A DNA stretch of 64,000 bases from Malikia sp041190985 (lineage in GTDB: Bacteria; Pseudomonadota; Gammaproteobacteria; Burkholderiales; Burkholderiaceae_C), in the NCBI GenBank assembly GCA_041190985.1, contig JBEEPT010000159.1, forward strand, positions 1 to 64,000, given 5' to 3'. Shown piece after piece: positions 15,548 through 24,924 of this stretch. A program made the translations under genes and the position numbers. Under the pieces are notes generated by a model. That model was not told the DNA's origin and made no database searches. It worked only from the letters and a program-made list of their open reading frames with translations. The stretch's first letter is position 1; each line of letters begins with the position of its first letter.

Positions 15548-18500
15548 GGTGGGCCTCCTTCTCGGTTGTCCTGTAGATTAACCGCAGAACGGGCGATTTT
15601 TTCCACTTTCGGATCCGCCCAGGAGCCGCTGATGTGGAACTGCTGCGTGACCGCGGCCTGCAGCGGCTTGCCGAACAGGTATTGCGCCAGCAGGCTGCCC
15701 AGGCCCGCGACCGGGTGCGCGAAGCTCGCGATCAGCGAGGCGGTGCCGGCATTGAGCTCGGGAATCACCAGCGCGGTGATGTCCTGCGTCTCGCGCGCGA
15801 TGTCGGCCGAGCCTTCGAGCAGCACCGCGGCGTTGACGCCCTTCATCTGCAGGTTGCGGCTGCTGATCACGCCGTGCGCGATCCGGGCGTCGCCGCGCAC
15901 GTAGTCGAAGGCGAAGCCCGCGCTGAAGATGTCGCGGAAGTCCAGCGTGAGGCGGCGCGGCAGGGCCTGCAGGCTCAGCACGCCCAGCAGCTTGGCCAGT
16001 CCCGGCTCGGCCTGCAGGAACTGGCCGCGCTCGAGATCCAGCTTCAGCTCGCCGTCCAGGCTGGGATAGTGCAGCGCCATCGGCGAGCCCAGCCAAGCGA
16101 TGCTGCCCTCGAGCGAGCCCTTGCCGCCGCGCACCACGCCGGGCATGCCGAGGCGTCCGAGCAGGGTGCCCGAGTCCGCGATGTCCAGCCGCAGCTTGAG
16201 CGCGGTGCGCCGCGCCGGCTCCTGTCCCGGCGCCTGTGCCACGGGCGTGCGCGGGAAGGCCCAGTTGCCCGAAGCGTGCAGCTGCGCCTCGGGCAGGATC
16301 AGGTTGAGCTTGTTGAGTCGCCATTCCCGGCTGACCTCGCGCAGCGCCAGGCTCTGCACGCGGTTGACGGCGTCGATCTCGAGCCGGCCGAGCTTGCGCG
16401 CCCCCAGCTCGAGCTCCTGCACCGTGATGTCCAGCGCCGGCATCTGCGTCGGCGCGTGCTGCAGCAGGTTCTCGACCTCGCTGGCGGCGCCGGGCTGCAG
16501 GCTCAGGCGGTCCAGCTTCGCGAAGATGCGCCCGGGCGAGGTCTCGCTGGCCGGGGTGAACTCGAGCTGGCCCTTGAGCTCGCGCGCCTCGATCGTCGCG
16601 CGCCAGCGCTCCTGCTCGCGCGCGCCGTCGAGCTGCACGTCGTGGAAGCTGCGGCCTTCGTGCTCGATGCGCCGGGCCCGCAGCGCCACCGAGGTCGGCC
16701 AGTACTGGCGCGTGTCAGCCGGCCTCTGCGCGCCCGGGCTGCCGCCGCTCGTCGCGTCCAGGCCGCCGAAGGCCTGCTGCCAGGCGTCGGGCGCCAGTTC
16801 GTCGAATTGCGCCCTGGCCAGCACGCCCTGCGGCGGCAGCGCGGGCCGCTCGGCGCCGAGCGCTAGCGCGCCGCGCAGCACGCGCGTGCCGGCGGCGTCG
16901 TGCTGGCGCTCGTAGCGCGCGCTGAGCACTGGCTGCGGGCCGGCGCCCAGGTCCAGGCTCAGCAGGTCGCGCCAGCCGTCGCCGCCATTGCCTCCGTTAC
17001 CCGGCTGGATCCGGGCTTCGTAGCGCAGCGGCAAGGCCGTGGCCGCCGCCTTGCCCAGCGGCGCCGGCAGGCGCAGCTCCAGGCCCTGCAGGCTGGAGCT
17101 GACCAGCAGTCCCATGGCCGGGCCGCGGAACTCGAGCTGGGCCTGGTAGCTCGTGCTGCCGCCGGCCAGCCGCCCCAGCGTCGCGACGGCGCCGAGCTCC
17201 TGCGACTGGCGCAGGCCCTCGGCGCTGAGGTTGCCCTGGCCCCGGAACTGGACCACGGTCTCGCCGCCGGTCCCGGTCGCCATCGCCCCCTGGAAGGCGA
17301 TCTCGCCGCCCAGCAGCCGCGCCCGCGCCTGGGGCACGCTGAAACCCTTCTCGCTGAAGCGCAGCTGTCCGCTGGTGGCCAGCAGCGCAGGGGTGCCGGG
17401 CGCGATCTGCAGGTCGTTGCCCGCGAACTGCACCTGTCCCTCGACCTTCGCCGCCTCGAGGCGCTGCAGTGGCAGCCGGAGTTGGAACTGGACCTGGGTA
17501 TTGCCGTTGATGTGCGCCTGCTCGAGCGCGTGGCCGGTCATCCCGAGCAGCGGCGAGCGGTTGACGAAGGTCAGTGCGTCGGCGGCCGGGCCGTCGACGC
17601 GGGCCTGCAGCTGCAGCTGCGGGTCGCGCATGAAGTTGTCGATGCGCGCCTCCACCTGGCTGGCGCGCAGCTGCGGCGCCAGCGCGAGCTGGCCCTTGCC
17701 ATTCGTGATCAGCAGGCCGACGCGGTCGATGCGCAACTCGGCCTCGACCTGCTGCAAGGACGGCCAGTCCGGCCCTCCGCCTTCGGCACGCGCCGGGACA
17801 TAGCTGAAGTCGATGCCGCTGAGCCGGGCGTGCACGCTGAACTCGCCGCTGCCCGGTTTCTCGAACGGGAAATCCGCGAGGTCGCCGCGCAGCCGGAACT
17901 GGGCGTCGCTGGCGCGGCCGCGTGCGATCGCGTCGCGCACGTAGTGGCGCGCCGAGGCGGCCACCCCCAGCGGCAGGTAGCGGTGCACGCGCGCGCCGTC
18001 GGCGCGCTCGAGCGTGGCATCGAGCTCGAGCCGGCCGGGAAAGCGCTGCCCCGATCCGCTGCGCGCCGGGTCGCTGGTCTGCCAGTGGCCCTTGGCGTGG
18101 CCACGGGCGTCGGCGTTGGCGAACTTCAGCTGCGGGATGTCGACCTCGATGCGCTCGCCATCCAGATGCCAGCGCAGCTCGGCCTGCAGCTCGTCGAAAT
18201 CCAGCCGGGGCTGCTCGAATACGCCGGGGAAATCGAGCCGGCCGCGGTTGAGCTGCAGCGTCGCCTGGCCGCCGGCCTGGCTGGCGTCGAAGTCCAGACT
18301 CGCGCCCTGCAGGCCGGGGCGGCCGATGCCGCTTCCGGCGTCCGGCCCGGGCTGGAGTTCCAGCCCGCTCAGTCGCCCCCTGGCCTGCCACAGGCCCTGG
18401 GCAGACTTGCTGCTGGAGCGCCACTGCAGTTCGAGGCGCTCGATCAGGCCGGCGGGCTCCAGCCGGTTCAGCCAGTCGTGGCTGGCGGGCGGCAGCGGCA

Positions 18501-19647
18501 GGTGCCGGGCGAGCTGGCGCAGGGCCTTCAGGTCCAGCCGGTCGCCCTGCAGCTGCACCGACTCGGGGGCGCCCTGGCGATCCAGCGTCTGGCGATAGCG
18601 CAGATTGCCGCCGGGCCAGGCCGTGCCCTGATCGGTGCGGAAGGCGAGGTCGTGCGTGGCCAGCTCCAGCGTGTCGCCGCTGCGCTGCAGCTCGATGCGG
18701 CCGCCGAGTTCCTCCAGGGCCAGTGGCTGCAGTTCCGGCCCCAGCCGCAGCGCGAGCCGGCGCAGCGCCAGATCGCTGGTGAAGCCGGTCCACTGCCCGC
18801 GCTTCCAGTCGGCCCACAGCCGCAGCGCGCCCTGGCCGCGCTGCAGTTCCAGCGCCTGCAGCGCGCCCGGATCCAGGTAGCGCCGCAGCTGTTGCAGTTC
18901 CAGGGCGGCGAATTCGCCGTAGAGCTGGCCGCTCCAGCTCTGCCATTCACCCGGGCCGTGCAGCGACAGCAGCGGGCGACGGAACCTGCCGCGCAGGCTG
19001 AAGCGCTGGCCCCACTCGGCGGGCGGGGTTGCGTCCAGCCGCAGCAGGTGCTGGTGACCGGGATTGCGCACCAGCAGTTCGACGTCGCGCAGCTCCAGCG
19101 GCGGGGCCTGCGGGCGCATCTCGTCGGTCCAGCGCACGACTCCGCGGCGCAGCATGAATTCGCGCTGGGAGAAGAACCAGTCGGCGGCGGCGCCGGGCTC
19201 GGAGCCGGCCGCCACCGGAATGCCGGCGACCGTGATCTGGCCGTCCGCGCCGCGGCGCAGGTCGAGCGTGGGCGAGTCGATCACCAGTTGCTCGAAGCCC
19301 AGGCTCAGCAGCGAGCGCACCGACAGCGCGCCGAGCACACTGGGCAGGCGCAGCACCTCGCGGCCGCTGGCGTCGAGCAGGCGCACGTCGCGCAGCGTCA
19401 GGGTGGGGATGGCGCTGGTCGACTCGGCCTGCAGTTCGCCTATGCGCACCTCCACCCCGAGTGCGCGCGAGGCGGTTTTTTCCAGCTCCGGACGCCAGTC
19501 GCCGATTCGGGGCACAATGAAAAGGTGCAGCACGCCCCAGCTGAGCGCGAACAGGCCCCAGGCCGCGAGCATCAGCCAGAGCAGTGCGCGCGCCAGCCCC
19601 GCCACGGTTCGGAGGATGCGTGAGGGGACGGCCGGCTCTGAATTCAT
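15544..19647 (-). CDS. yhdP: YhdP family AsmA-like envelope protein
   Basis: YhdP is a very long inner-membrane-anchored protein of the AsmA-like group, thought to help move phospholipid toward the outer membrane. The 1,367-residue product has one N-terminal membrane helix (about residues 15-42) and a vast periplasmic part. That part has repeated beta-strand patterns and ends with the conserved GYLF-like region SFAHPVAGLGSLLAQYLFGKPLQAA. Length agrees with the family (about 1,250-1,400). The start at 19647 is chosen because the helix follows it directly; the frame stays open upstream, antisense to glnE, which is coincidental. It is divergent from glnE by 12 bases. Confidence 0.9.
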   Translation of the reverse strand: MNSEPAVPSRILRTVAGLARALLWLMLAAWGLFALSWGVLHLFIVPRIGDWRPELEKTASRALGVEVRIGELQAESTSAIPTLTLRDVRLLDASGREVLRLPSVLGALSVRSLLSLGFEQLVIDSPTLDLRRGADGQITVAGIPVAAGSEPGAAADWFFSQREFMLRRGVVRWTDEMRPQAPPLELRDVELLVRNPGHQHLLRLDATPPAEWGQRFSLRGRFRRPLLSLHGPGEWQSWSGQLYGEFAALELQQLRRYLDPGALQALELQRGQGALRLWADWKRGQWTGFTSDLALRRLALRLGPELQPLALEELGGRIELQRSGDTLELATHDLAFRTDQGTAWPGGNLRYRQTLDRQGAPESVQLQGDRLDLKALRQLARHLPLPPASHDWLNRLEPAGLIERLELQWRSSSKSAQGLWQARGRLSGLELQPGPDAGSGIGRPGLQGASLDFDASQAGGQATLQLNRGRLDFPGVFEQPRLDFDELQAELRWHLDGERIEVDIPQLKFANADARGHAKGHWQTSDPARSGSGQRFPGRLELDATLERADGARVHRYLPLGVAASARHYVRDAIARGRASDAQFRLRGDLADFPFEKPGSGEFSVHARLSGIDFSYVPARAEGGGPDWPSLQQVEAELRIDRVGLLITNGKGQLALAPQLRASQVEARIDNFMRDPQLQLQARVDGPAADALTFVNRSPLLGMTGHALEQAHINGNTQVQFQLRLPLQRLEAAKVEGQVQFAGNDLQIAPGTPALLATSGQLRFSEKGFSVPQARARLLGGEIAFQGAMATGTGGETVVQFRGQGNLSAEGLRQSQELGAVATLGRLAGGSTSYQAQLEFRGPAMGLLVSSSLQGLELRLPAPLGKAAATALPLRYEARIQPGNGGNGGDGWRDLLSLDLGAGPQPVLSARYERQHDAAGTRVLRGALALGAERPALPPQGVLARAQFDELAPDAWQQAFGGLDATSGGSPGAQRPADTRQYWPTSVALRARRIEHEGRSFHDVQLDGAREQERWRATIEARELKGQLEFTPASETSPGRIFAKLDRLSLQPGAASEVENLLQHAPTQMPALDITVQELELGARKLGRLEIDAVNRVQSLALREVSREWRLNKLNLILPEAQLHASGNWAFPRTPVAQAPGQEPARRTALKLRLDIADSGTLLGRLGMPGVVRGGKGSLEGSIAWLGSPMALHYPSLDGELKLDLERGQFLQAEPGLAKLLGVLSLQALPRRLTLDFRDIFSAGFAFDYVRGDARIAHGVISSRNLQMKGVNAAVLLEGSADIARETQDITALVIPELNAGTASLIASFAHPVAGLGSLLAQYLFGKPLQAAVTQQFHISGSWADPKVEKIARSAVNLQDNREGGPP

Positions 19648-19659
19648 ACGCTCGAAATT

Positions 19660-22455
19660 ATGATGGTCACAGACGCGGCAGAGGCAGATTCCCGCCCGCT
19701 GCTGGAAGTAAAACACCAGGGCGCGGCGCAGCAGTCGCGTTTCGTTCAGCGCATCCGGCGCCGCTACGATCAGGAGCTCGCGCTGCTGCCGGCGGGTGCG
19801 CCCGTGCGCGCGACCATGCTCCAGACCCTGGACGCGCTGCGCGCGCGCGAACTCGATCTGGGAGCGGCCTTGCGCGTGCTGCGTCAGCTGGTGCTCGAGC
19901 GGCTCGCGGTGCTCGACACCGAATGCGAGGCGCCACTGGCCGTCGTCACGGGCGCGGTCACCGAACTGGCCGAGATCGCGCTCGACCAGGCGCTGGCCCA
20001 GGCCCTGCTTGAGCTCGACGATCTCCATGGCGCGCCGATGTACGAGGATCCCGCGGTGCCGGCGGCGCAGGGGCCGCAGCTCAGGCGCGCCGCGCTCTGG
20101 ATCGTGGGCATGGGCAAGTTCGGCGCGCGCGAGCTCAACGTCTCGAGCGACATCGACCTGATCTACGTCTACGACCACGACGGCCAGACCGCCGGTAACG
20201 CGGCCGGGCGCAACCGCATCAGCAACCACGAGTATTTCGCCAAGGCGGTCAAGCGCGTCTACGCCCTGGTCGGCGACACCACCGAGCACGGCCAGGTCTT
20301 TCGCGTCGACCTGATGCTGCGTCCCAACGGCAGCTCCGGCCCGCCGGCCGTCTCGCTCGAGGCGCTCGAGGAGTATTTCCTGGTGCAGGGGCGGGAATGG
20401 GAGCGCTTCGCCTGGCTCAAGAGCCGCGTCGTCGCCCCGACCGCGGCCGTGCGCGACCGCAGCGCCGAGGCGCTGCGCGGCGTGGTGCTGCCCTTCGTGT
20501 TCCGGCGCTATCTCGACTACAACGTGTTCGAGGCGCTGCGCGGGCTGCACCGCCAGATCCGCGACCACGCGAGCAAGCGCTCGGCCGGGCGGCCCCAGCG
20601 CGCGCATGACGTCAAGCTCTCGCGCGGCTGCATCCGCGAGATCGAGTTCACCGTGCAGCTGCTGCAGGTGGTGCGCGGCGGCCAGTTCCCCGAACTGCGC
20701 AAGCGCCCGACCCTGGTGGCGCTGCAGCGGGTGAGCCAGGCCAACCTGATGCCGGCCGCGACCGCGCAGCGGCTCGCCGAGGCCTATGAGTTCCTGCGCC
20801 GCGTCGAGCACCGCATCCAGTACCTGGACGACCAGCAGACCCATATCCTGCCGACGAACGACGACGACCTGGCCTGGATCGCGCGCACCATGGGCTACGC
20901 CGACTGCTGCGCCTTCCTGCATGCGTTCGACTGCCACCGGGAGCTGGTGGCGCAGGAGTTCGACACCCTGCTCGGCAGCGGAGGCGGCTGCAAGGGCTGC
21001 AACGGCCAGCAGCGCAACGGGGTCGAGACCCTGCAGGCCGTGCTGCCGCAGCTGCCGGCCAGCTTCGCCGCCAAGGTCGCCGAGTGGTGCGAGCACCCGC
21101 GGGTGCTGGCGCTGCGCGAGGACGCGCGCCTGCGGCTGGCACGGCTGGTGCAGCGCACCGGGGCCTGGCTGGAGGCGGGACGCGTGAGCGAGCAGGGCGC
21201 CTTGCGCCTGGCCGACTGGCTGGAGCCGCTGCTGCGGCGCGAGAGCTACCTCGCGCTGCTGCAGGAGCGCCCCGCCGTGCACGAGCGGCTGCTGCGCCTG
21301 CTCGGCGCCGCCAAGTGGCCGGCGCGCTACCTGCTCAAGCACCCGGGCGTGATCGACGAGCTCGCCAGCGGCCAGCTGTTCGAGGAGCGCTTCGACCCGG
21401 CCCAGTTCGAGGCCGAGCTGGAAGCGCGCAAGGAGTCGCTGGCCCGCACCGGCGAGGACGACGACGAGGAACTGCTCAACCTGCTGCGCCGGGCCCACCA
21501 CGCCGAGACCTTCCGCACCCTGGCGCGCGACGTCGAGGGCGTGCTGAGCGTCGAGCAGGTGGCCGACGACCTCAGCGCGCTGGCCGACGCGGTGCTGCGC
21601 GTGACCGGTCGCTGGTGCTGGCAGCGGCTCAAGAACCGCCACCGCGAGGAGCCCCGCCACGCCATCATCGGCTACGGCAAGCTCGGCGGCAAGGAGCTCG
21701 GCTACGGCAGCGACCTCGACATCGTTTTCGTCTACGAGGACGACGACGAGCGCGCGCCCGAGGCCTATTCGGCGTTCGTGCGCAAGCTCATCAACTGGCT
21801 CACGGTCAAGACCGGGGAGGGCGACCTGTACGAGATCGACACGGCGCTGCGCCCCAACGGCGGTGCCGGCCTGCTGATCACGAGCTTCGAGGCCTATGCC
21901 GACTACCAGCAGCAGCGCGGCAGCAACACCGCCTGGACCTGGGAGCACCAGGCCATCACGCGCGCGCGCTGCGCGTTGGGTGCGCCCGATCTCGAGCAGC
22001 GTTTCGAGGCGGTGCGCGCGGCCGTGATCACCGCGCCGCGCGACGTCGCCGCGCTCGGCTGCGAGATCCGCGCCATGCGCGAGCGGATGCGCGACGGCAA
22101 TCCGGTGCGCGCCGGCCTGTTCGACCTCAAGCACAGCCCTGGCGGCATGGTGGACGTCGAGTTCATCGTGCAGTTCCTGGTGCTGTCGGCCTCGGCGGCG
22201 CAGCCCGTCCTGCGCGACAACGCCGGCAACATCGCGCTGCTGCAGCGGGCCGAGGCGGCGGGCCTGCTGCCGGCCGGCATGGGCGAGGCGGCTGCGCAGG
22301 CCTATCGCGAACTGCGCCGGCTGCAGCACCGCGCGCGCCTGGACGAAGCGTCGACCCAGGTCGATCCTGCGCCGCTGCAGGCGCATATCGACGCCGTGCG
22401 GGCGTTGTGGGAGCATGTGCTGGATGCAGTGAACTGTCCGCCGCCAGGCGGCTGA
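19660..22455 (+). CDS. glnE: Bifunctional glutamine synthetase adenylyltransferase/deadenylase
   Basis: GlnE adds AMP to glutamine synthetase when nitrogen is plentiful and removes it when nitrogen is short, under control of PII. The 931-residue protein has two nucleotidyltransferase domains. The N-terminal one is marked by GMGKFGARELNVSSDIDLIY (near residue 150) and the C-terminal one by GYGKLGGKELGYGSDLDIVF (near residue 670). Each carries the G-S/N-S-D-x-D metal motif. Residues are also conserved in the linker (HPGVIDELASGQLF). Start 19663 is an equal alternative to 19660, since two ATGs are adjacent. Confidence 0.95.
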   Translation: MMVTDAAEADSRPLLEVKHQGAAQQSRFVQRIRRRYDQELALLPAGAPVRATMLQTLDALRARELDLGAALRVLRQLVLERLAVLDTECEAPLAVVTGAVTELAEIALDQALAQALLELDDLHGAPMYEDPAVPAAQGPQLRRAALWIVGMGKFGARELNVSSDIDLIYVYDHDGQTAGNAAGRNRISNHEYFAKAVKRVYALVGDTTEHGQVFRVDLMLRPNGSSGPPAVSLEALEEYFLVQGREWERFAWLKSRVVAPTAAVRDRSAEALRGVVLPFVFRRYLDYNVFEALRGLHRQIRDHASKRSAGRPQRAHDVKLSRGCIREIEFTVQLLQVVRGGQFPELRKRPTLVALQRVSQANLMPAATAQRLAEAYEFLRRVEHRIQYLDDQQTHILPTNDDDLAWIARTMGYADCCAFLHAFDCHRELVAQEFDTLLGSGGGCKGCNGQQRNGVETLQAVLPQLPASFAAKVAEWCEHPRVLALREDARLRLARLVQRTGAWLEAGRVSEQGALRLADWLEPLLRRESYLALLQERPAVHERLLRLLGAAKWPARYLLKHPGVIDELASGQLFEERFDPAQFEAELEARKESLARTGEDDDEELLNLLRRAHHAETFRTLARDVEGVLSVEQVADDLSALADAVLRVTGRWCWQRLKNRHREEPRHAIIGYGKLGGKELGYGSDLDIVFVYEDDDERAPEAYSAFVRKLINWLTVKTGEGDLYEIDTALRPNGGAGLLITSFEAYADYQQQRGSNTAWTWEHQAITRARCALGAPDLEQRFEAVRAAVITAPRDVAALGCEIRAMRERMRDGNPVRAGLFDLKHSPGGMVDVEFIVQFLVLSASAAQPVLRDNAGNIALLQRAEAAGLLPAGMGEAAAQAYRELRRLQHRARLDEASTQVDPAPLQAHIDAVRALWEHVLDAVNCPPPGG

Positions 22456-22510
22456 GCGGAGATCGAAGCATCTGGGGAACTTTTTCGCTTCTGGTGGAAT
22501 CAAATATATA

Positions 22511-22650
22511 GGTTCGGAGGTGGCTCCTGACCTGATTGGTTTCCCAGTACCGCGAAGACGATCGGACCTCTAAGTCCGGCTGCAATCCCGAGGCGCCCAT
22601 CCTCCTCCCTCCCTGTTCGCTTCGGGGCGCTTCGCGGTACCTTTTCTTTC
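22511..22650 (+). ncRNA. Candidate structured small RNA with an anti-Shine-Dalgarno loop
   Basis: The 221-base gap between glnE and the GST gene folds into a three-way junction. The closing stem is GTACCGCGAAG (22547-22557) with CTTCGCGGTAC (22630-22640), a perfect 11 pairs. Inside are a 5-pair hairpin (22563-22567/22574-22578) and a 9-pair hairpin (22587-22595/22618-22626). The latter's 22-base loop is rich in CCTCC. A pyrimidine run (CTTTTCTTTC) follows the closing stem. Upstream, TATATA (22505-22510) could be a -10 box. Strand is inferred from the trailing T-rich run and the CCTCC loop. It was not recognised as 6S, 4.5S or tmRNA. Confidence 0.45.
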
Positions 22651-22676
22651 TGCGCTGGGCGTCGTTGCCGGCGTGA

Positions 22677-23297
22677 TCAGGCCGTTGGTGGCCGCGTGTC
22701 GGCGAAGCTCGGCCGCAGCGACAGCCGGTCATGCAGTTGCTGCAGCGCCGGGTAGTCGCTGCGCCAGTCGAGTTGCGGCTGGCGCAGGTCCAGATAGTCC
22801 AGCGCGCAGCCCACGGCGATGTCCGCCAGGCTCAGGCTGCGGCCGTGGAAGTAAGGCCGGTCGCCGAGCGCGCGGCTCATGGCCTTGAGTGCGCGCTCGA
22901 TCTTGCCCATCTGGTAGTCGACCCAGGCCTGCGAGCGCTGTTGCTCGGTGCGCCCGCTCCAGTGCGTCTCCATGCGGATCAGCACCGCGGCGTCCATCAG
23001 CCCGTCGGCCAGTGCCTCCCAGGTCTTGACCACCGCACGCTCGCGCCCGGCCGCCGGGATCAGCCGGCCGACCGGCGACAGCGCGTCGAGGTACTCGACG
23101 ATCACGCTCGAGTCGTAGACGGACTCGCCGTTCTCTGTCACCAGGCAGGGCACCTTGCCGAGCGGGTTGAACTCGGCGATGCGGCTCTGTTCTGTTCCGA
23201 AGGGGTCGACGACGAACTCGAAGTCGAGCTTCTTTTCCGCCATGACGATGCGTGCCTTGCGCACGAAGGGGCTGGTGAGGGTTCCGATCAGTTTCAT
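22677..23297 (-). CDS. Glutathione S-transferase family protein
   Basis: The 206-residue protein has a thioredoxin-fold N-terminus (MKLIGTLTSPFVRKARIVMA, with Ser9 at the usual active-site position, then LGKVPCLV with the cis-proline). A helical C-terminal domain follows (LSLADIAVGCALDYLDLR). The N-terminal TSPFVRKARI motif is like YibF-type GSTs. Substrate is unknown. It is divergent from purB with an 80-base gap, an arrangement that suggests a housekeeping or stress role. Confidence 0.88.
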   Translation of the reverse strand: MKLIGTLTSPFVRKARIVMAEKKLDFEFVVDPFGTEQSRIAEFNPLGKVPCLVTENGESVYDSSVIVEYLDALSPVGRLIPAAGRERAVVKTWEALADGLMDAAVLIRMETHWSGRTEQQRSQAWVDYQMGKIERALKAMSRALGDRPYFHGRSLSLADIAVGCALDYLDLRQPQLDWRSDYPALQQLHDRLSLRPSFADTRPPTA

Positions 23298-23376
23298 CTG
23301 CTGCAGCTTGGGCGCCAGTTGTCCAGCTGCGAGTGATTCTAGTCACGGTGGGGGCGCTCTTCTACAATCCGGCTCC

Positions 23377-24825
23377 ATGCAAGCACCCACCACCGTTGAA
23401 TTCTCCCCCGTCACGGCGCTGTCGCCGCTGGACGGCCGCTATGTCGGCAAGCTGGCCGCGCTGCGCCCCTTCATGAGCGAGTACGGCTACATGCACCGCC
23501 GCGTCCAGGTCGAGCTGGCCTGGTTCGAGCACCTGAGCGACGCCGGTTTCGCCGAGTTCCCGCCGCTGTCGGCCGCCACCCGCGCCCACCTGCGCGCCGT
23601 GGTCGCCAACTTCAGCCCGGCCGACGCCGAGGCGATCAAGGCGATCGAGAAGACCACCAACCACGACGTCAAGGCGGTCGAGTACTGGATCCGCGGCAAC
23701 GACGCCATGGGCGTCAAAGGCGCCTTCGACGGCTGGCCCGAACTGCAGAAGGCCGGCGAGTTCGTGCACTTCGCCTGCACCAGCGAGGACATCAACAACA
23801 CCAGCCACGCGCTGCAGATCAAGGCCGGCCGCGACCAGGTGCTGCTGCCGGGCCTGGACGGCATCATCGCCAAGCTGCGCGACCTGGCCCACGCCTACGC
23901 CGCCGTGCCTATGCTGAGCCGCACCCACGGCCAGACCGCCAGCCCCACCACCGTCGGCAAGGAGCTGGGCAACGTCGCCGTGCGCCTGAGCGGCGTGCGC
24001 GCCAAGATCGCCGAAGTCAAGCTGATGGGCAAGATGAACGGCGCCGTCGGCAACTACAACGCGCACCTGTCCGCCTGGCCCGAGTTCGACTGGGAAGCGT
24101 TCAGCCGCGCCGTGGTCGAGACCCCGGAAGCCGGTGCCGCCACCCCGGCCGATGCCAAGATCGGCCTGGGCCTGACCTTCCAGCCTTATTCGATCCAGAT
24201 CGAGCCGCACGACTACATGGCCGAGCTGTTCGACGCCGTGGCGCGCAGCAACACCATCCTGATCGACATCGCGCGCGACATCTGGGGCTACATCAGCCTG
24301 GGCTACTTCAAGCAGAGGCTCAAGGCCGGCGAGATCGGCTCCAGCACCATGCCGCACAAGGTCAACCCGATCGACTTCGAGAACGCCGAAGGCAACCTGG
24401 GTCTGGCCAACGCGATGCTCAAGCACCTGTCCGAGAAGCTGCCGATCAGCCGCTGGCAGCGCGACCTGACCGACTCGACCGTGCTGCGCAACATCGGCGT
24501 CGCCTTCGGCTATGCGGTGCTGGCGCACCAGTCGCTGATGACCGGCCTGAACAAGCTGGAACTGAACGAGGAGGCGCTGGCCGCCGACCTCGACGCCGCC
24601 TGGGAAGTGCTGGCCGAGCCGATCCAGACCGTGATGCGCCGCTACGGCGTGCCAGGTGCCTACGAGAAGCTCAAGGAAGTCACGCGCGGCAAGTCGGTCA
24701 CCAGGGAGGCGCTGCACGCGCTGATCGTCTCGCTCGAGATTCCGCAGGCCGACAAGGACCGCCTGCTGGCCATGACGCCGGCCAGCTACATCGGCAAGGC
24801 CGTCGAGCTCGCCAATCGCGTCTGA
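23377..24825 (+). CDS. purB: Adenylosuccinate lyase
   Basis: PurB catalyses two fumarate-releasing steps in purine synthesis, on SAICAR and on adenylosuccinate. The 482-residue product has SPLDGRYVGKLAALRPFMSE at its N-terminus, THGQTASPTTVGKELGNVA with the catalytic His, and the fumarase/lyase signature SSTMPHKVNPIDFENAEG. Length agrees with the E. coli-type enzyme (456) plus a short extension. The ATG at 23377 gives the family N-terminus; the open frame upstream is antisense to the GST gene. An intrinsic terminator follows. Confidence 0.95.
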   Translation: MQAPTTVEFSPVTALSPLDGRYVGKLAALRPFMSEYGYMHRRVQVELAWFEHLSDAGFAEFPPLSAATRAHLRAVVANFSPADAEAIKAIEKTTNHDVKAVEYWIRGNDAMGVKGAFDGWPELQKAGEFVHFACTSEDINNTSHALQIKAGRDQVLLPGLDGIIAKLRDLAHAYAAVPMLSRTHGQTASPTTVGKELGNVAVRLSGVRAKIAEVKLMGKMNGAVGNYNAHLSAWPEFDWEAFSRAVVETPEAGAATPADAKIGLGLTFQPYSIQIEPHDYMAELFDAVARSNTILIDIARDIWGYISLGYFKQRLKAGEIGSSTMPHKVNPIDFENAEGNLGLANAMLKHLSEKLPISRWQRDLTDSTVLRNIGVAFGYAVLAHQSLMTGLNKLELNEEALAADLDAAWEVLAEPIQTVMRRYGVPGAYEKLKEVTRGKSVTREALHALIVSLEIPQADKDRLLAMTPASYIGKAVELANRV

Positions 24826-24865
24826 TGACGTCATCCGCCCCTGATGCGGGCGGATGATCCGACAG

Positions 24866-24894
24866 GAAGCCCGCGGTCGCGGGCTTCTTCGTTT
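24866..24894 (+). terminator. Intrinsic terminator after purB
   Basis: GAAGCCCGC (24866-24874) pairs with GCGGGCTTC (24879-24887) around a GGTC loop, and TTCGTTTT follows. It sits 40 bases after the purB stop and just before the convergent transporter gene. Confidence 0.8.
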
Positions 24895-24924
24895 TCGGGC
24901 TCGCGCCGTCCGAGCGCGCCGGCG

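Noticed and set aside
19648..22503. A leftward frame, antisense to all of glnE, that stays open in phase with yhdP and would make a 2,319-residue protein.
   Set aside because: The extension has no domain, is Arg/Ala/Gly/Leu-rich in the way of GC-rich antisense frames, and yhdP has a well-placed start and membrane helix at 19647.
22511..22650. The spacer RNA as 6S RNA, 4.5S RNA or tmRNA.
   Set aside because: The three-way junction and C-rich loop do not fit the long bulged rod of 6S or the conserved GGAAGGAAGCA-type loop of 4.5S, and no tag reading frame was seen.
22163..22732. A leftward 189-codon frame over the glnE end and the spacer.
   Set aside because: It overlaps the structured spacer and glnE, is Arg-rich and has no motif.
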